DNA from: Kiritimatiellia bacterium
GTDB lineage: Bacteria > Verrucomicrobiota > Kiritimatiellia > RFP12 > UBA1067
Assembly: GCA_017406465.1 (NCBI GenBank)
Contig: JAFQYM010000060.1
Location: 1-39,402, forward strand
DNA length: 39,402 bases
Direction: 5' to 3'
A model generated the notes under the pieces. That model saw only the letters and a list, made by a program, of their open reading frames with translations. It was not told the origin of the DNA and searched no databases. Below are positions 23,464 through 35,029 of this stretch, in pieces. Made by a program: the position numbers and the translations under genes. The first letter of the stretch is position 1; every line of letters starts with the position of its first letter.

Positions 23464-25637
23464 CTACCGGTTCTCCTTGTGGTGTTCCCAATGCCTATTC
23501 CAAAGTTCGCCTGTCGCATCTCCGCACGCGATCCGCATGTTCCTTCTTGACGCCCATCGCACAGTTCAAACACCAACTCCCCTCCGAAGACAATCTCGGA
23601 GTGGCGGAGGAAGAGAGGGTCGTGCGGTTTGCCGTTCAATGTCACGGACTTTACCACGTCGCCTTTGCCTTTCGACCTTATGGCAAACGCCTTTCCGCCG
23701 GGCAACGCGATTTCGATCTTCGGGTACGCACTGCCGTGCATTATGTACATGTCCTGCCCCGCCACGGGGAAGAACCCGAGCTTGAGAAAGACGAAGAGCG
23801 CACACATCGCGCCGGAATCGTTGTCGCCCGGAAGTTCGCCGCCCTTGAAAAGCGCCTCAACCTTGTGCGCCCACTTCGAGACGAGATCGCCGCGCCCTGC
23901 GAAGGCGAAAAGCCACGGAACGTGAAACCCGGGTTCGTTTCCGAAATCAACGAGGCCGTTTTCAAGCGCATACGAGACCCTGCCGCAGAACGCCCCCTCG
24001 CCGCCGCATCGTGCCACAAGCCCCGGAATGTCGTGCGGCGCGAAAAGCGAGTACTCCCATGAGCTCGCTTCGTAGAAATCCGTGTTGAATCCCTCGCGCG
24101 GGTTTGTCGCGGAAAACGAGCCGTCTTTCCGGCGGGCACGGGCAAACCCGCGAATGCCGCTTTGCGCATCTACGGCGGAAGAATCCCATACGTTCGTCCA
24201 GTTGCCAGAACGCGCCCGGAACTTCGCCGCCATTTCCTTTCTGCCAAGCCCTTGCAGAACTTCGGCGCAGCACCAGTCCTGGTAGGCGAAGTTCATCGTC
24301 GCGGAGCCGGACTTGAACCGCCTGCAATACCCTTCCGACGAGCCACTTACTGCAAAGCCCCGTTCGCGGTAGTCGCGCGTCCGTCCGTTCCAGCGGCTTT
24401 CGAGAAGCGGCGCGACACGAGTCCATTCGACGCCGGGGACTTTCTTCGCCCATGCGTCGGCGATTATGCAGTCCGCCTCGTCGCCGCCCTGCCCTACCCT
24501 GTAGTCCTTCCCCTGCGTATAGCACGAGTCGCAACGTCCGTTTCGCGCGAAGCGGTCGGCGAATGCGTTTACGTTTGCGGCAAGGGAAGCGGGGTCGACG
24601 ATTGCCATCAACGGGAAAAGCGTCCGCCACGTATCCCAAAGCGTGTAGTGGTCGTCCCACCCTATGCCGTCCGCCGTCCTGTCGCGCGGCTGTATGAAAG
24701 TCTGCGCGAGATGTGAATAGAAGCGCCTTTTCTCCACGTCGTCGACGCCCTCGATGCGCACGCGCGAAAGGACGGCGTTCCACTTTGCCTTCGCGGAGGC
24801 GGCGATGCAGTCAAACGACTTCCCTTCAAGCTCCGAGGCGAAATACGTCCTTGCCTGCTCGTCGCTCTTGAACGATACGGCTATGCGGTGCAGGGCGCCG
24901 TCCGTCTCGTCGTGAGCGTAGCAGCGATACGGCGCGGGGTTCCAGTTCCCGGTGAATTCGCCGCGCTCGTTCACGCAATCGTCCTTGGCGAGCTTGCAGC
25001 GGCGGTTCAGCGGAAGCCTGGCGGGCTTCCCGTCCGCCGTCCTGACGTCGTATATCGCGCCATGCGCGGTCGGCGCGACTGCGACGTCCATGGGAGCGTC
25101 GCCGGCGCGGGAGAGACGGAAGCGCAGGCAATAGGGATGCGCCTCCAGTATCTCCATATCGGACGGCTCGCAGACATAGCGGAACAACCCATAGCTTGGC
25201 ACACCGCCTGTGCCCTGCGCGTGAAGCTGCGAGAAGCCGACTACCTTGTCGCCCGGCCACCACCCGCTCGTCGGCGGGCCGAAGCCATGCCGCGCGTCCT
25301 TCGGCTTCTCGTGCGGCGACGGCCAGAGCGAGTCTGGCGAAGGATGTGCGGAGCCGTGGGGAACACAGGGTCCAAGGACATTGCTCCCCGTGGCGCGACC
25401 CGTGCCGAGCCGCATGTCAACCAAACTTGCTACATCCGCAGCATGGGCCGCAACGCCCGACAGCTGCAATGCGCAGAGGCAGAGAATTGTTCCGCGCGGC
25501 GCTCTGTAGAGTAGAGACCCACGTCTCACAAAACGCTCTTCCTTCTCCGCTTCGCGATTCCGCAATACCTCGCTCATCGCCTCTTGCATCGACTTCTGGC
25601 GGCACCGATTCTGCATAACAATCCAGTTTTCCCTCAT
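23460..25637 (-). CDS. GH92 alpha-mannosidase, secreted
   Basis: 725 residues. Family GH92 enzymes are calcium-dependent exo-alpha-mannosidases that trim mannose from host N-glycans or fungal mannans. Family landmarks are VDMRLGTG near the N-terminus, FSQLHAQGTGG, WDDHYTLWDTWRTLFPL, WEYSLFAPHD, and the acidic LPGDNDSGAM followed by FVFLKLGFFPVAG, the usual active-site region. The signal sequence (TILCLCALQLSGVAAHA) sits about 50 residues in, after a long charged n-region, so translation may really begin at a later start. The ATG at 25637 is 6 bases after a -10 box, which argues for a leaderless mRNA starting here. It is co-translated with BPL_N lipoprotein B. Confidence 0.88.
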   Translation of the reverse strand: MRENWIVMQNRCRQKSMQEAMSEVLRNREAEKEERFVRRGSLLYRAPRGTILCLCALQLSGVAAHAADVASLVDMRLGTGRATGSNVLGPCVPHGSAHPSPDSLWPSPHEKPKDARHGFGPPTSGWWPGDKVVGFSQLHAQGTGGVPSYGLFRYVCEPSDMEILEAHPYCLRFRLSRAGDAPMDVAVAPTAHGAIYDVRTADGKPARLPLNRRCKLAKDDCVNERGEFTGNWNPAPYRCYAHDETDGALHRIAVSFKSDEQARTYFASELEGKSFDCIAASAKAKWNAVLSRVRIEGVDDVEKRRFYSHLAQTFIQPRDRTADGIGWDDHYTLWDTWRTLFPLMAIVDPASLAANVNAFADRFARNGRCDSCYTQGKDYRVGQGGDEADCIIADAWAKKVPGVEWTRVAPLLESRWNGRTRDYRERGFAVSGSSEGYCRRFKSGSATMNFAYQDWCCAEVLQGLGRKEMAAKFRARSGNWTNVWDSSAVDAQSGIRGFARARRKDGSFSATNPREGFNTDFYEASSWEYSLFAPHDIPGLVARCGGEGAFCGRVSYALENGLVDFGNEPGFHVPWLFAFAGRGDLVSKWAHKVEALFKGGELPGDNDSGAMCALFVFLKLGFFPVAGQDMYIMHGSAYPKIEIALPGGKAFAIRSKGKGDVVKSVTLNGKPHDPLFLRHSEIVFGGELVFELCDGRQEGTCGSRAEMRQANFGIGIGNTTRRTGR

Positions 25638-25643
25638 GCGTGA

Positions 25644-25652
25644 ATTATACCG
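25644..25652 (-). promoter_or_regulatory. Extended-type -10 promoter of the GH92 operon (CGGTATAAT)
   Basis: GGTATAAT ends 6 bases before the ATG at 25637. The first T of the extended element is C here. Confidence 0.6.
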
Positions 25653-25748
25653 TTTCTGCCTTGTTTACACGCCACGCGGCCTTCCGCCTCAAGCGCCTCC
25701 AGCACCTTGGTGTCGGCGACCGCCTCGCCCGCGAGGTCGTCGCCGAAG

Positions 25749-28700
25749 TCAGCGCAGAATCACCGTCGTCCCCGGTTTCTTGGCGAGCAGCAGCCCCTCG
25801 TCCGTGGACTCCAGCTGATACCGGTCCGCGCCCGGCCCGCCTAGGACGAACTCCACGTCCGACGGCTTCGCGTTCCAGAGCGCGACGTAGCCGTTCCTCT
25901 CGCCGGTCTCGGCATCCCTCGAAATGGCGATGCGCCGCTGCGCCGCGTTTTTTGGATCGACCACAACGGTCACCTTCGAACCGGACTGGAAGGTCATCGC
26001 CTTAGCGTCGATCGCCGACGCGATCAGCGAAAGGTCGAGCGTGGTCGCGAGGTGCGACGAATCGCCCATCTGCACCTTGGGCTGCGCGGCCGCCGCCCCT
26101 TCCTCCGCCGTCGTGTTTGGCGCGAAGGTGTCGGTGACGACGGTCGTCGGCAACGTGCCGGACGAAGAGAACGTCGCGCCGGTGGCGAACGCGAGCGACT
26201 TCACGGTGGTGAGGCCGTTGCCGGCGAAGATCAGTCCGCCGAAGACGTTCACGGCGCAGTCCGCCGCCGTCGCCGCGTTCTGGAACGTCAAGGTCGCATC
26301 TTGCGCCACGGCGACCGCACCTTGCCCGACGTAGGTGACGGCGTTCGCGTAGGTGGTCGCGTTCGTGTAGATCAGCGTGCTCTCGCCCTCGTTCTCGCCA
26401 TCGGTGTGGATGACGAGGCTGTAGATGCCGTCCGCCGTCGCGGCCTTGGAATCGAACTGCGCACCGTAGAGGAGCTCCACTTTAGCACCGCTCGGACCCG
26501 ATCCCGTCGAAACGGCATTCTCGACGGAACCTTCCTCCACGCAAAGCGTCGTGACGCCGGTGAAGCCGATATCGTCGTTGGCGGCGCCCATCGCGAGATT
26601 GCCTTTGCCGAGCTTGCGGATCTGAAGGCCGAGTCCGCCGAAGTCAGACGTTCCCGGCGTGCTGCCGCCGAACGTCAGATTACTCGTATCGTATTCGTCG
26701 CCCTCGTCGATGTCGAAGTAGAGGTAGCTCGTCGGGCTGATCGTCGTCCACTGGGAAGCCTGCGTGCTGCCGTTGCCGGAGCGCATTATATCGATTTTGT
26801 AGGATGTCCCTGCTGTATATCCGGCGAGAGTGTAGGGTCCCTTGACCGCCCCGCTTGTATCGGTGCAGCTCTCGTCGAATATTGCTTTACTCGAGATTTC
26901 CACCTTCACGCTCTGCGAATACTTGCTGTTGTATTTCTTTATCTTTGTCTTGAGATAGCAGGTGCGCGTCTTGGGCAGCGTGAAGTGCTGTTGTGCGCCA
27001 CCCCACTTGTCGCCAAGCCAAAACCATGGATACCCGTCGCCGCCGTCGTTCGAATTCCCGTAGAATATGTATCCGAACGGGTCGAGGACGTTGCCCGCCG
27101 TGATGCGTCCTTCGCCCTGCGGCTTGCGGACGTAGAGGTCGTATCCTTTCAGGACGATTGTCTTGCCGTTGAGGTCGAAGTCGAACGCGCGCCAGTCGGC
27201 GTCCGCCGTAAGCGTGATGTCATCCTGAAGGAAGACTGTGACGTGGCGGGCGGCTATTTCGTCCGCGTGCTGCGCAAGCGTCTGGAACTCCGCGTCGTCC
27301 GCGAAAAGCGCCTTCATGTAGTCCATGCCGAGCGTCCATTCGCCACTGAACGGATTCATGTCCTCGTCGTAGAACGCCCAGCGGTCGTTTGCGGTGTCGT
27401 ACTTGACGAACGACGGCACCTTGCCGAGGACTACGTAGAGCCCTTCGGGGCGGGGTAGCAGCCCCAGCCGGTCCTTGTTCGCGTCATCGACGACGAACGT
27501 CGCCGTCGGAATCTCCATCCACGCCACGAGCAAAACACTTCCCTGGAACTCGCGTTCGCCGAGGTCGACCGTCACGGTGGAGTCGGCGTAGAACGTCGTG
27601 TTGGTTCCGTCGAAGACTCCGTCGAGCCGCGAGAGGTCGAGCGTCGGTTCAAGGTGCGTTGCGTCGCCGAGCTGCACTCTGGGCGTGGTCAGCGTGCAGT
27701 CGCCGCCGTTCGTATGGCTGGCGTTCGGTACGTACCTTCCGGAAACGACCGTCACGGGGATGCTTCCGGAACCCGCCGAATCGCTCAACCAGCAGGTACT
27801 GCCGTTCTCGAAAACGAGCGACTTGACTTTGGTGAAGCCGCCGTTGTTCTGGTTCAGCGATCCGTGTACCGTCACGTCGCAGTCCGCCGCCGCCGGGCTG
27901 TGCGCGTAGAACGAGAGAGCCGCGCCCGGGGCGACCACGATGCCGCCCGCTCCTCTGTAGGACATGTTGCCGGCATAGACCGTGCAGTTCGTGTATGTGA
28001 CCGTGTGGCCGTCCATCGTCATCGTCGTGGCGTTCCAGTCACCGTTTTTGAGACTGACGTTCTGCGTCCCGCCGATTACTGCGTTCGCTGCAAGCGTGAT
28101 GTTCCGCATGACGAACGAATTTTTGTAGGCGTCTGCCTCTTCCGTGTTGTTCGCCACCGCGCCCAGTCCGTCGGGACCCGCGCCGGAAATGGTGAAATCG
28201 TAATATGCCGAATTGGAGACGGCCCCATGCGGGTCGAACTGCGCACCGTCCATCACCTCGATGCGCGAGCCGGCCTCGCCGCATCCGGCGCCTTTTGCGT
28301 TCACAAGCACGCCTTCCTCCACGACTGCCGATGCCACTCCGTTTCCTCCGATGTCATTTTTGGCCGTGGACATCACAAGCCTCCCCTTGCCCGTCTTGTG
28401 TATCTGAAGGCCAATCCCGCCAAAATCGGAAGTGCCGGGCGTACTGCCGCCGAACGTAATATCCGAAGGATCGTACTCCTCTCCCTCAGGGATGTCGAAG
28501 CACAAATAACTCGTCGGGCTGACTGTCGTCCACTTGTAAGCCTGCGTATTGCCGCCTTTGCCACGCAGTATTTCGATTTTGCAGGAAGTCCCCGCCGTAT
28601 ATCCGGCGCAAGTGTATGGTCCCACCGTCTTTGTGCCGCTGCACGATTCGTTGAATATTTCCGTGCCGTCGATTTTCACATACACAGATTGCGAATAATT

Positions 28701-30794
28701 GCTGTCGAATCTATGTATCTTGGTCTTGAGATAGCAGGTGCGCGACTTGGGCAAGATGAAATTCTGCCATGCACCGCAGTCTTCTTTGCCGAGCCAAAGC
28801 CATTCGTATGTGTCAGAGCCGCCGTTGTTCGACGATCCGGTGAAACTGTATCCGAACGGATCGAGGACGTTGCCAGCCGTAATACGTCCCGTGCCCTGCG
28901 GCTTATGGACGTAGAGATCGTATCCTTTGAGGACGACGACCTTGCCGTTGAGGTCGAAGTCGAACGCGCGCCAGTCGGTGTCCGCCGTGAGCGTGACGTT
29001 GCTATGGAGGCAGACGGGGACGCCCGCCGCGGCGATTTCGTTCGTGAACGGCACGAGCGCCCGGAACTCCGCGTCGTCCGCAAAGAGCACCTTTTTGCAC
29101 GCAGCGAGTCCTTCGGCGGGGGTCTCGGCGGAAAGCATGCAGGCCTCGTCGCCGAAATACGCGAAAGTGCCGTCGACCAGCTTGGCGTACAGCACGCCCA
29201 GCTCGAGGTCGTTGTCGCAGGAGTTGCTGTTGGAATTGATGTACGTCCTGGAGGCGCTGACCGTGACCGGATCGGAAAAGCTGCCGTTGTACGTCGCGGC
29301 GATGGAGTAGGTCTTCGAAGACGCGTAGGGCGGGAGGTAGAGCGCGTAGATGCCGTTCGCGTCGGTCGTGGCCGTCGCCGCCGTCTCGCCGTCGCAGGTC
29401 GCCGTCACGGCGACGCCGGGAACGACGCTGCCCGAACGGTCGAACACGCGTCCGCTCGCGATGGACGAGTAACGCGCCGCGTTCGTGGAGATGTTGCAGA
29501 CGATCCCTCTAATTGTATCGTACACCGTCTTCACCTCGCCGTAGACGTTGCGGTCGAACAGCGGCGGGTTGTACCACACGTTGCACTTGCTGCTGCCCCA
29601 TCCCATGTTGAAGTGGACGTACAGCGTGTTGCCGGAGTAGCCGTAGCCGTCCGCCATGACCGCATGGCCAGATTCGCTGCTCCCCTTCTTGATGGAGACG
29701 ACGCACGGCGTCTTCGCGTCGAGGCTGGGGAGCAGGGCTTTGTCGATGATGTCGCTCTGCACAAAGACCGCGTTGGAGTAGTGGAACGTGTTGACGAGCG
29801 CGTCTGGGACGTCCGAGACGGAGGCGCCGCTACCGTTCGGACCATATTGCATATTCACCGCGACGCCCGCGTCGTAGCAGAGCTTGCCCACCGCCTTGCG
29901 CCAGGTTTCGGTGGAGTCGGCGCTCCAAGTGTAGTAGCTGTTGATGTTCTCGGGCATGTTGTCCCAGTCGTACGTGCCGCCCATCAGGGAGAGGGACACG
30001 TTGTCGCCGTTCGACATGCATTGGAAGGAGGCGACGGCGACGGGATTGTCCGCCTGCGGCCACTTGAAGTAGCGCATGACCTGCGCGGAGGACGTGGCCA
30101 CGCATCCGCACGAATAATTGGCGGGGGTGTAGTAGTTGAAGCAGACGGGGTAGCCGGTTCCGCCGCGGTTGCCGATCCTGGACTGCGACCAGTCGTTCAG
30201 CGGCGCGAGCGCGGGCACGCGCAGGTCGGGCGGGGCGGACGTGATGGACTGCTCCGCGTCGTCCGCGTCGAAGGAAAGCGGCTTCGCGGCGGCGCGGAGG
30301 GCGGCCCAGCGCGCGGCGTTGCCGGCGGCGGCGGGGGATGCCGTAGCGACGGGGGATGCCGTAGCGGCGGCGTAGGAAAGGCCGGAGGAGGGTTGGGATT
30401 CCGCACGCATGGCGGTGTCGCCGGCGATGAGGCACCACAGCGGGTTTTCGTCCGTCGCAGCGAACTCGCCGGACTTCGACCAGGCGAGGATCGGGGTGAA
30501 GTCCGTGTCGCCGGACGTGACCACGTATCCGCCGCCCTCGAACGACACCACGTGGAATACGCCCTTGCCGTCCCGCCCCTGGTACGTGGCCGTTGACGCG
30601 GGCGCGGCGTCAAACTGCTCCCCGAGGGCTTCCTTGAGGCGCACCCAGCCGGCGACGGCCTCCTGCGCGGCGTCGGGCGACACCTCTACGGCGAACGCTC
30701 CCGTGCCGGCCGCGAACGCGAAGAACGCAGCGGTGATTCTGCGCAATACAGTTCCCGCATACTGCTTTCCATTGGGTGTTTTTACAGTTGCCAT
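25749..30794 (-). CDS. Streptopain-like C10 cysteine protease with large repeat region
   Basis: 1681 residues from the ATG at 30794, which has GGAGGA five bases upstream. An in-frame start 17 codons earlier lacks a ribosome site. The layout is signal peptide (to about residue 35), Spi-type prodomain (about 36-130) and C10 peptidase (about 195-420) with catalytic Cys231 in CGCVATSSAQ and His377 in SGHAVMADGY, plus the HFNMGWG strand. A carboxypeptidase-regulatory-like domain follows (about 450-540), then two ~265-residue duplicated units and beta-solenoid stretches. C10 enzymes such as SpeB are secreted as zymogens, with the prodomain inhibiting the active site. The long C-terminal region is unusual and probably holds the protease at the surface or binds substrate. 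Confidence 0.88.
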   Translation of the reverse strand: MATVKTPNGKQYAGTVLRRITAAFFAFAAGTGAFAVEVSPDAAQEAVAGWVRLKEALGEQFDAAPASTATYQGRDGKGVFHVVSFEGGGYVVTSGDTDFTPILAWSKSGEFAATDENPLWCLIAGDTAMRAESQPSSGLSYAAATASPVATASPAAAGNAARWAALRAAAKPLSFDADDAEQSITSAPPDLRVPALAPLNDWSQSRIGNRGGTGYPVCFNYYTPANYSCGCVATSSAQVMRYFKWPQADNPVAVASFQCMSNGDNVSLSLMGGTYDWDNMPENINSYYTWSADSTETWRKAVGKLCYDAGVAVNMQYGPNGSGASVSDVPDALVNTFHYSNAVFVQSDIIDKALLPSLDAKTPCVVSIKKGSSESGHAVMADGYGYSGNTLYVHFNMGWGSSKCNVWYNPPLFDRNVYGEVKTVYDTIRGIVCNISTNAARYSSIASGRVFDRSGSVVPGVAVTATCDGETAATATTDANGIYALYLPPYASSKTYSIAATYNGSFSDPVTVSASRTYINSNSNSCDNDLELGVLYAKLVDGTFAYFGDEACMLSAETPAEGLAACKKVLFADDAEFRALVPFTNEIAAAGVPVCLHSNVTLTADTDWRAFDFDLNGKVVVLKGYDLYVHKPQGTGRITAGNVLDPFGYSFTGSSNNGGSDTYEWLWLGKEDCGAWQNFILPKSRTCYLKTKIHRFDSNYSQSVYVKIDGTEIFNESCSGTKTVGPYTCAGYTAGTSCKIEILRGKGGNTQAYKWTTVSPTSYLCFDIPEGEEYDPSDITFGGSTPGTSDFGGIGLQIHKTGKGRLVMSTAKNDIGGNGVASAVVEEGVLVNAKGAGCGEAGSRIEVMDGAQFDPHGAVSNSAYYDFTISGAGPDGLGAVANNTEEADAYKNSFVMRNITLAANAVIGGTQNVSLKNGDWNATTMTMDGHTVTYTNCTVYAGNMSYRGAGGIVVAPGAALSFYAHSPAAADCDVTVHGSLNQNNGGFTKVKSLVFENGSTCWLSDSAGSGSIPVTVVSGRYVPNASHTNGGDCTLTTPRVQLGDATHLEPTLDLSRLDGVFDGTNTTFYADSTVTVDLGEREFQGSVLLVAWMEIPTATFVVDDANKDRLGLLPRPEGLYVVLGKVPSFVKYDTANDRWAFYDEDMNPFSGEWTLGMDYMKALFADDAEFQTLAQHADEIAARHVTVFLQDDITLTADADWRAFDFDLNGKTIVLKGYDLYVRKPQGEGRITAGNVLDPFGYIFYGNSNDGGDGYPWFWLGDKWGGAQQHFTLPKTRTCYLKTKIKKYNSKYSQSVKVEISSKAIFDESCTDTSGAVKGPYTLAGYTAGTSYKIDIMRSGNGSTQASQWTTISPTSYLYFDIDEGDEYDTSNLTFGGSTPGTSDFGGLGLQIRKLGKGNLAMGAANDDIGFTGVTTLCVEEGSVENAVSTGSGPSGAKVELLYGAQFDSKAATADGIYSLVIHTDGENEGESTLIYTNATTYANAVTYVGQGAVAVAQDATLTFQNAATAADCAVNVFGGLIFAGNGLTTVKSLAFATGATFSSSGTLPTTVVTDTFAPNTTAEEGAAAAQPKVQMGDSSHLATTLDLSLIASAIDAKAMTFQSGSKVTVVVDPKNAAQRRIAISRDAETGERNGYVALWNAKPSDVEFVLGGPGADRYQLESTDEGLLLAKKPGTTVILR
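26430..27220 (-). repeat. Second internal unit of the C10 protease
   Basis: Encodes TLTADADWRAFDFDLNGK through GAQFDS (about residues 1193-1455) and duplicates about 28200-29000. Boundaries are approximate. Confidence 0.8.
28200..29000 (-). repeat. First internal unit of the C10 protease
   Basis: Encodes TLTADTDWRAFDFDLNGK through GAQFDP (about residues 600-865), offset by about 1.78 kb from the second unit. Shared landmarks include KGYDLYV, RITAGNVLDPFGY, RTCYLKTKI and FGGSTPGTSDFGG. Confidence 0.8.
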
Positions 30795-30831
30795 GACATT
30801 TCCTCCATCCAGTCCACGCTTCAAAAATTCA

Positions 30832-30927
30832 TCAGGAACGACCAAGATCGTTCGAGTCTTTGTTTACCGAGGAAATTTCAAAACCCCTTCCGCATTTGGT
30901 AGGGACTTCATCTTTTTCTTCGGCCAT
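30832..30927 (-). pseudogene. Truncated 5' copy of the zinc-ribbon gene (31 codons)
   Basis: From the ATG at 30927 the frame begins MAEEKDEV, exactly like the gene at 14406, then diverges and stops after 31 codons. The upstream 60 bases, including a strong ribosome site (AAGGAGG), -10 box and terminator, are also duplicated. It ends 37 bases before the C10 protease start, so it may act as a leader peptide for that gene. Otherwise it is a remnant. Confidence 0.6.
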
Positions 30928-30949
30928 GTGGAACCTCCTTGTTGCGGAC

Positions 30950-30955
30950 ATTATA
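30950..30955 (-). promoter_or_regulatory. -10 box (TATAAT) ahead of the C10 protease
   Basis: Duplicate of the promoter at 14430-14435, again fused to the T-run of a terminator. It is the only promoter candidate seen for the 5-kb protease gene. Confidence 0.6.
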
Positions 30956-30987
30956 TAAAAAAAGCTCCGCGGCGCAACCGCCGCGGA
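30956..30987 (-). terminator. Rho-independent terminator after rplT
   Basis: The 9-bp stem (TCCGCGGCG/CGCCGCGGA) and loop are identical to those at 14447-14468, followed by seven T. It closes the secDF-rpmI-rplT run, 29 bases beyond the rplT stop. Confidence 0.9.
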
Positions 30988-31016
30988 TGACTTTCGCTTT
31001 TGGGCAGAACGCGCTA

Positions 31017-31364
31017 TCAGGCGTTCTTGGCGATCTCGACGAGCGTTTTGAAGCCCTCGGGATCGTGAATCGCGATCTCGCTCAGCATCTTGCGGTTCAG
31101 CGTCACGCCGGCCTTGATGAGGCCCGCAATGAGCTTCGAGTAGTTGATTCCCTCGGCGCGGGAAGCCGCGTTGACGCGGGCAATCCAGAGCTGGCGGTAG
31201 TCGCGCTTCTTGAGCTTGCGGTGGATCGTCGACAGGCGCATCGCGCGGTCGACGGCCTCCGTCGCGGTGCGGAAGAGTTTCGAGCGGGCGCCGTAGAAGC
31301 CCTTGGCCTTGGCAAGGCGGCGGCGGCGGCGTTCACGGGAAGCGGGTGCATTTGTAACACGCAT
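31017..31364 (-). CDS. rplT: 50S ribosomal protein L20
   Basis: 115 residues, the normal length. L20 is an early 23S rRNA-binding assembly protein. Recognisable stretches are RRRRRLAKAKGFYGARSKLF, the YRQLWIARVNAASR helix and the C-terminal LSEIAIHDPEGF. The ribosome site is GGAGG. It follows rpmI by 21 bases, the standard order, but infC (IF-3), which normally precedes rpmI, is not here; secDF lies upstream instead. In many bacteria L20 represses its own operon by binding the leader; I saw no such element. Confidence 0.97.
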   Translation of the reverse strand: MRVTNAPASRERRRRRLAKAKGFYGARSKLFRTATEAVDRAMRLSTIHRKLKKRDYRQLWIARVNAASRAEGINYSKLIAGLIKAGVTLNRKMLSEIAIHDPEGFKTLVEIAKNA

Positions 31365-31385
31365 GGTATTTGTCCTCCTTCTCTA

Positions 31386-31586
31386 TCAGCGACCCTGGAG
31401 GGCGCGCGCGTATGTCTTCGTGACCTTGTTGGATTCGACAGCGGTGCGGCCGCAGAGGTTGTTCTTGCGGTTGCGCTTCTTGCCGTTGTTGAGGTGTGCA
31501 TGGCCGCCCTGCGAACGCATGATCTTCCCGTTCTTCGAGAGTTTCATGCGCTTCGTGGCGCACTTCTTCGTTTTCATCTTAGGCAT
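31386..31586 (-). CDS. rpmI: 50S ribosomal protein L35
   Basis: 66 residues, full length and very basic. The start MPKMKTKKCATKRMKLSKNG and the GHAHLNN motif are typical. The ribosome site is AAAGGA. It lies 69 bases after secDF and directly before rplT. Confidence 0.97.
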   Translation of the reverse strand: MPKMKTKKCATKRMKLSKNGKIMRSQGGHAHLNNGKKRNRKNNLCGRTAVESNKVTKTYARALQGR

Positions 31587-31655
31587 TTTCTTTTTCCTTT
31601 CGTTGTTTCCTTACCGGTCGGGCAGCCCTTTATAGCCCGAACCAGACGGTTGAAA

Positions 31656-34220
<2,565 letters not shown>

Positions 34221-34257
34221 AGTCTATCTAATCCCTTTTTGGAGAAATTGAGGGGAA

Positions 34258-34266
34258 ATTATACCA
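34258..34266 (-). promoter_or_regulatory. Extended -10 promoter (TGGTATAAT) of secDF
   Basis: TGGTATAAT shares bases with the stop codon of uppP and lies 37 bases before the secDF start at 34220. Confidence 0.65.
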
Positions 34267-35029
34267 AAATTAGCGTGAGAAGTCCAGCGGCCAGGCAGTA
34301 TGGCCCGAAAAGCCAGAACCAACGCCCTTTTAGGGCCTTTAGAAGCACTACGAGCGAGAAATACCCTACAACCGCCGCAAGAACCGCGCCGTAGATCGTG
34401 AGACCCCATGAAATCTCACCCGTCGGAGCCGCCGTCTCGGTACGAAACGACTTAAGGACTTCGAGGAGAACCCCTCCAAGGATGAGCGGCGCCGACATGA
34501 GGAACGAGAACTCGGCAGACTTCTCGGCGTCTACCCGCCCTCCGCGCGCGCTCGCGAGCGTCATTCCCGAGCGACTCACGCCGGGAAGGAGCGCAAGCGC
34601 CTGAGCGCACCCCATGAGTAAAGCGCGCTTCCAGCAGATGTCGCGGTTTCCACGGGGGAGATAGCGCGTTCCGATCAAGACTGCGCCGGTGAACATGAGA
34701 AGCGCCCCGACCATCTTCGCGTTCTCGAAGAGCCCTTCTATGAAGTCCTTGAAGAAGAAATAGACGACAACGGCGGGAAGTGCGCTCAAGACGATCTTTA
34801 GGACATACTGCCACTCGAACTTTGAAAGTATGCGCCAGATTGTGCGCCTGTAGAAAACGCAGATGCTGACGAGCGTGCCGAAGTGGAGCATAAGGTCGAG
34901 CCGCATGCCAGGAACATCCAGCCCGAGGAGATGCTGCCCGATGACGAGATGGCCCGAACTCGATATGGGAAGGAACTCCGCGACGCCCTGAAGCGCCGCG
35001 AGGATGGTTACGTCGAGAAATTCCGTCAT
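34259..35029 (-). CDS. uppP: Undecaprenyl-diphosphate phosphatase
   Basis: 256 residues, multi-pass membrane enzyme (BacA/UppP family). It recycles the lipid carrier of peptidoglycan and other wall polymers by removing one phosphate from undecaprenyl diphosphate, and it underlies bacitracin resistance. The two family motifs are visible: QGVAEFLPISSSGHL (about 14-28) and PGVSRSGMT (about 149-157). Its ATG overlaps the coaD stop by four bases (ATGA), so it is translationally coupled to coaD. Confidence 0.95.
   Translation of the reverse strand: MTEFLDVTILAALQGVAEFLPISSSGHLVIGQHLLGLDVPGMRLDLMLHFGTLVSICVFYRRTIWRILSKFEWQYVLKIVLSALPAVVVYFFFKDFIEGLFENAKMVGALLMFTGAVLIGTRYLPRGNRDICWKRALLMGCAQALALLPGVSRSGMTLASARGGRVDAEKSAEFSFLMSAPLILGGVLLEVLKSFRTETAAPTGEISWGLTIYGAVLAAVVGYFSLVVLLKALKGRWFWLFGPYCLAAGLLTLILV

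Noticed and set aside
21163..23550. Very long plus-strand frame (795 codons) opposite BPL_N lipoprotein B
   Set aside because: A mirror-frame artefact of high GC. The minus-strand gene has a lipobox, a ribosome site, conserved motifs and a paralogue, and the plus frame has none.
25653..25748. Possible coding remnant between the C10 stop and the GH92 promoter
   Set aside because: One frame reads like protein (DFGDDLAGEAVADTKVLEAL) but it is under 40 codons with no start. GC-rich DNA yields such frames easily.
27654..30596. 980-codon plus-strand frame opposite the C10 protease
   Set aside because: Low-complexity Arg/Val/Asp-rich product with no motifs. The minus strand encodes a clear peptidase with catalytic Cys and His.
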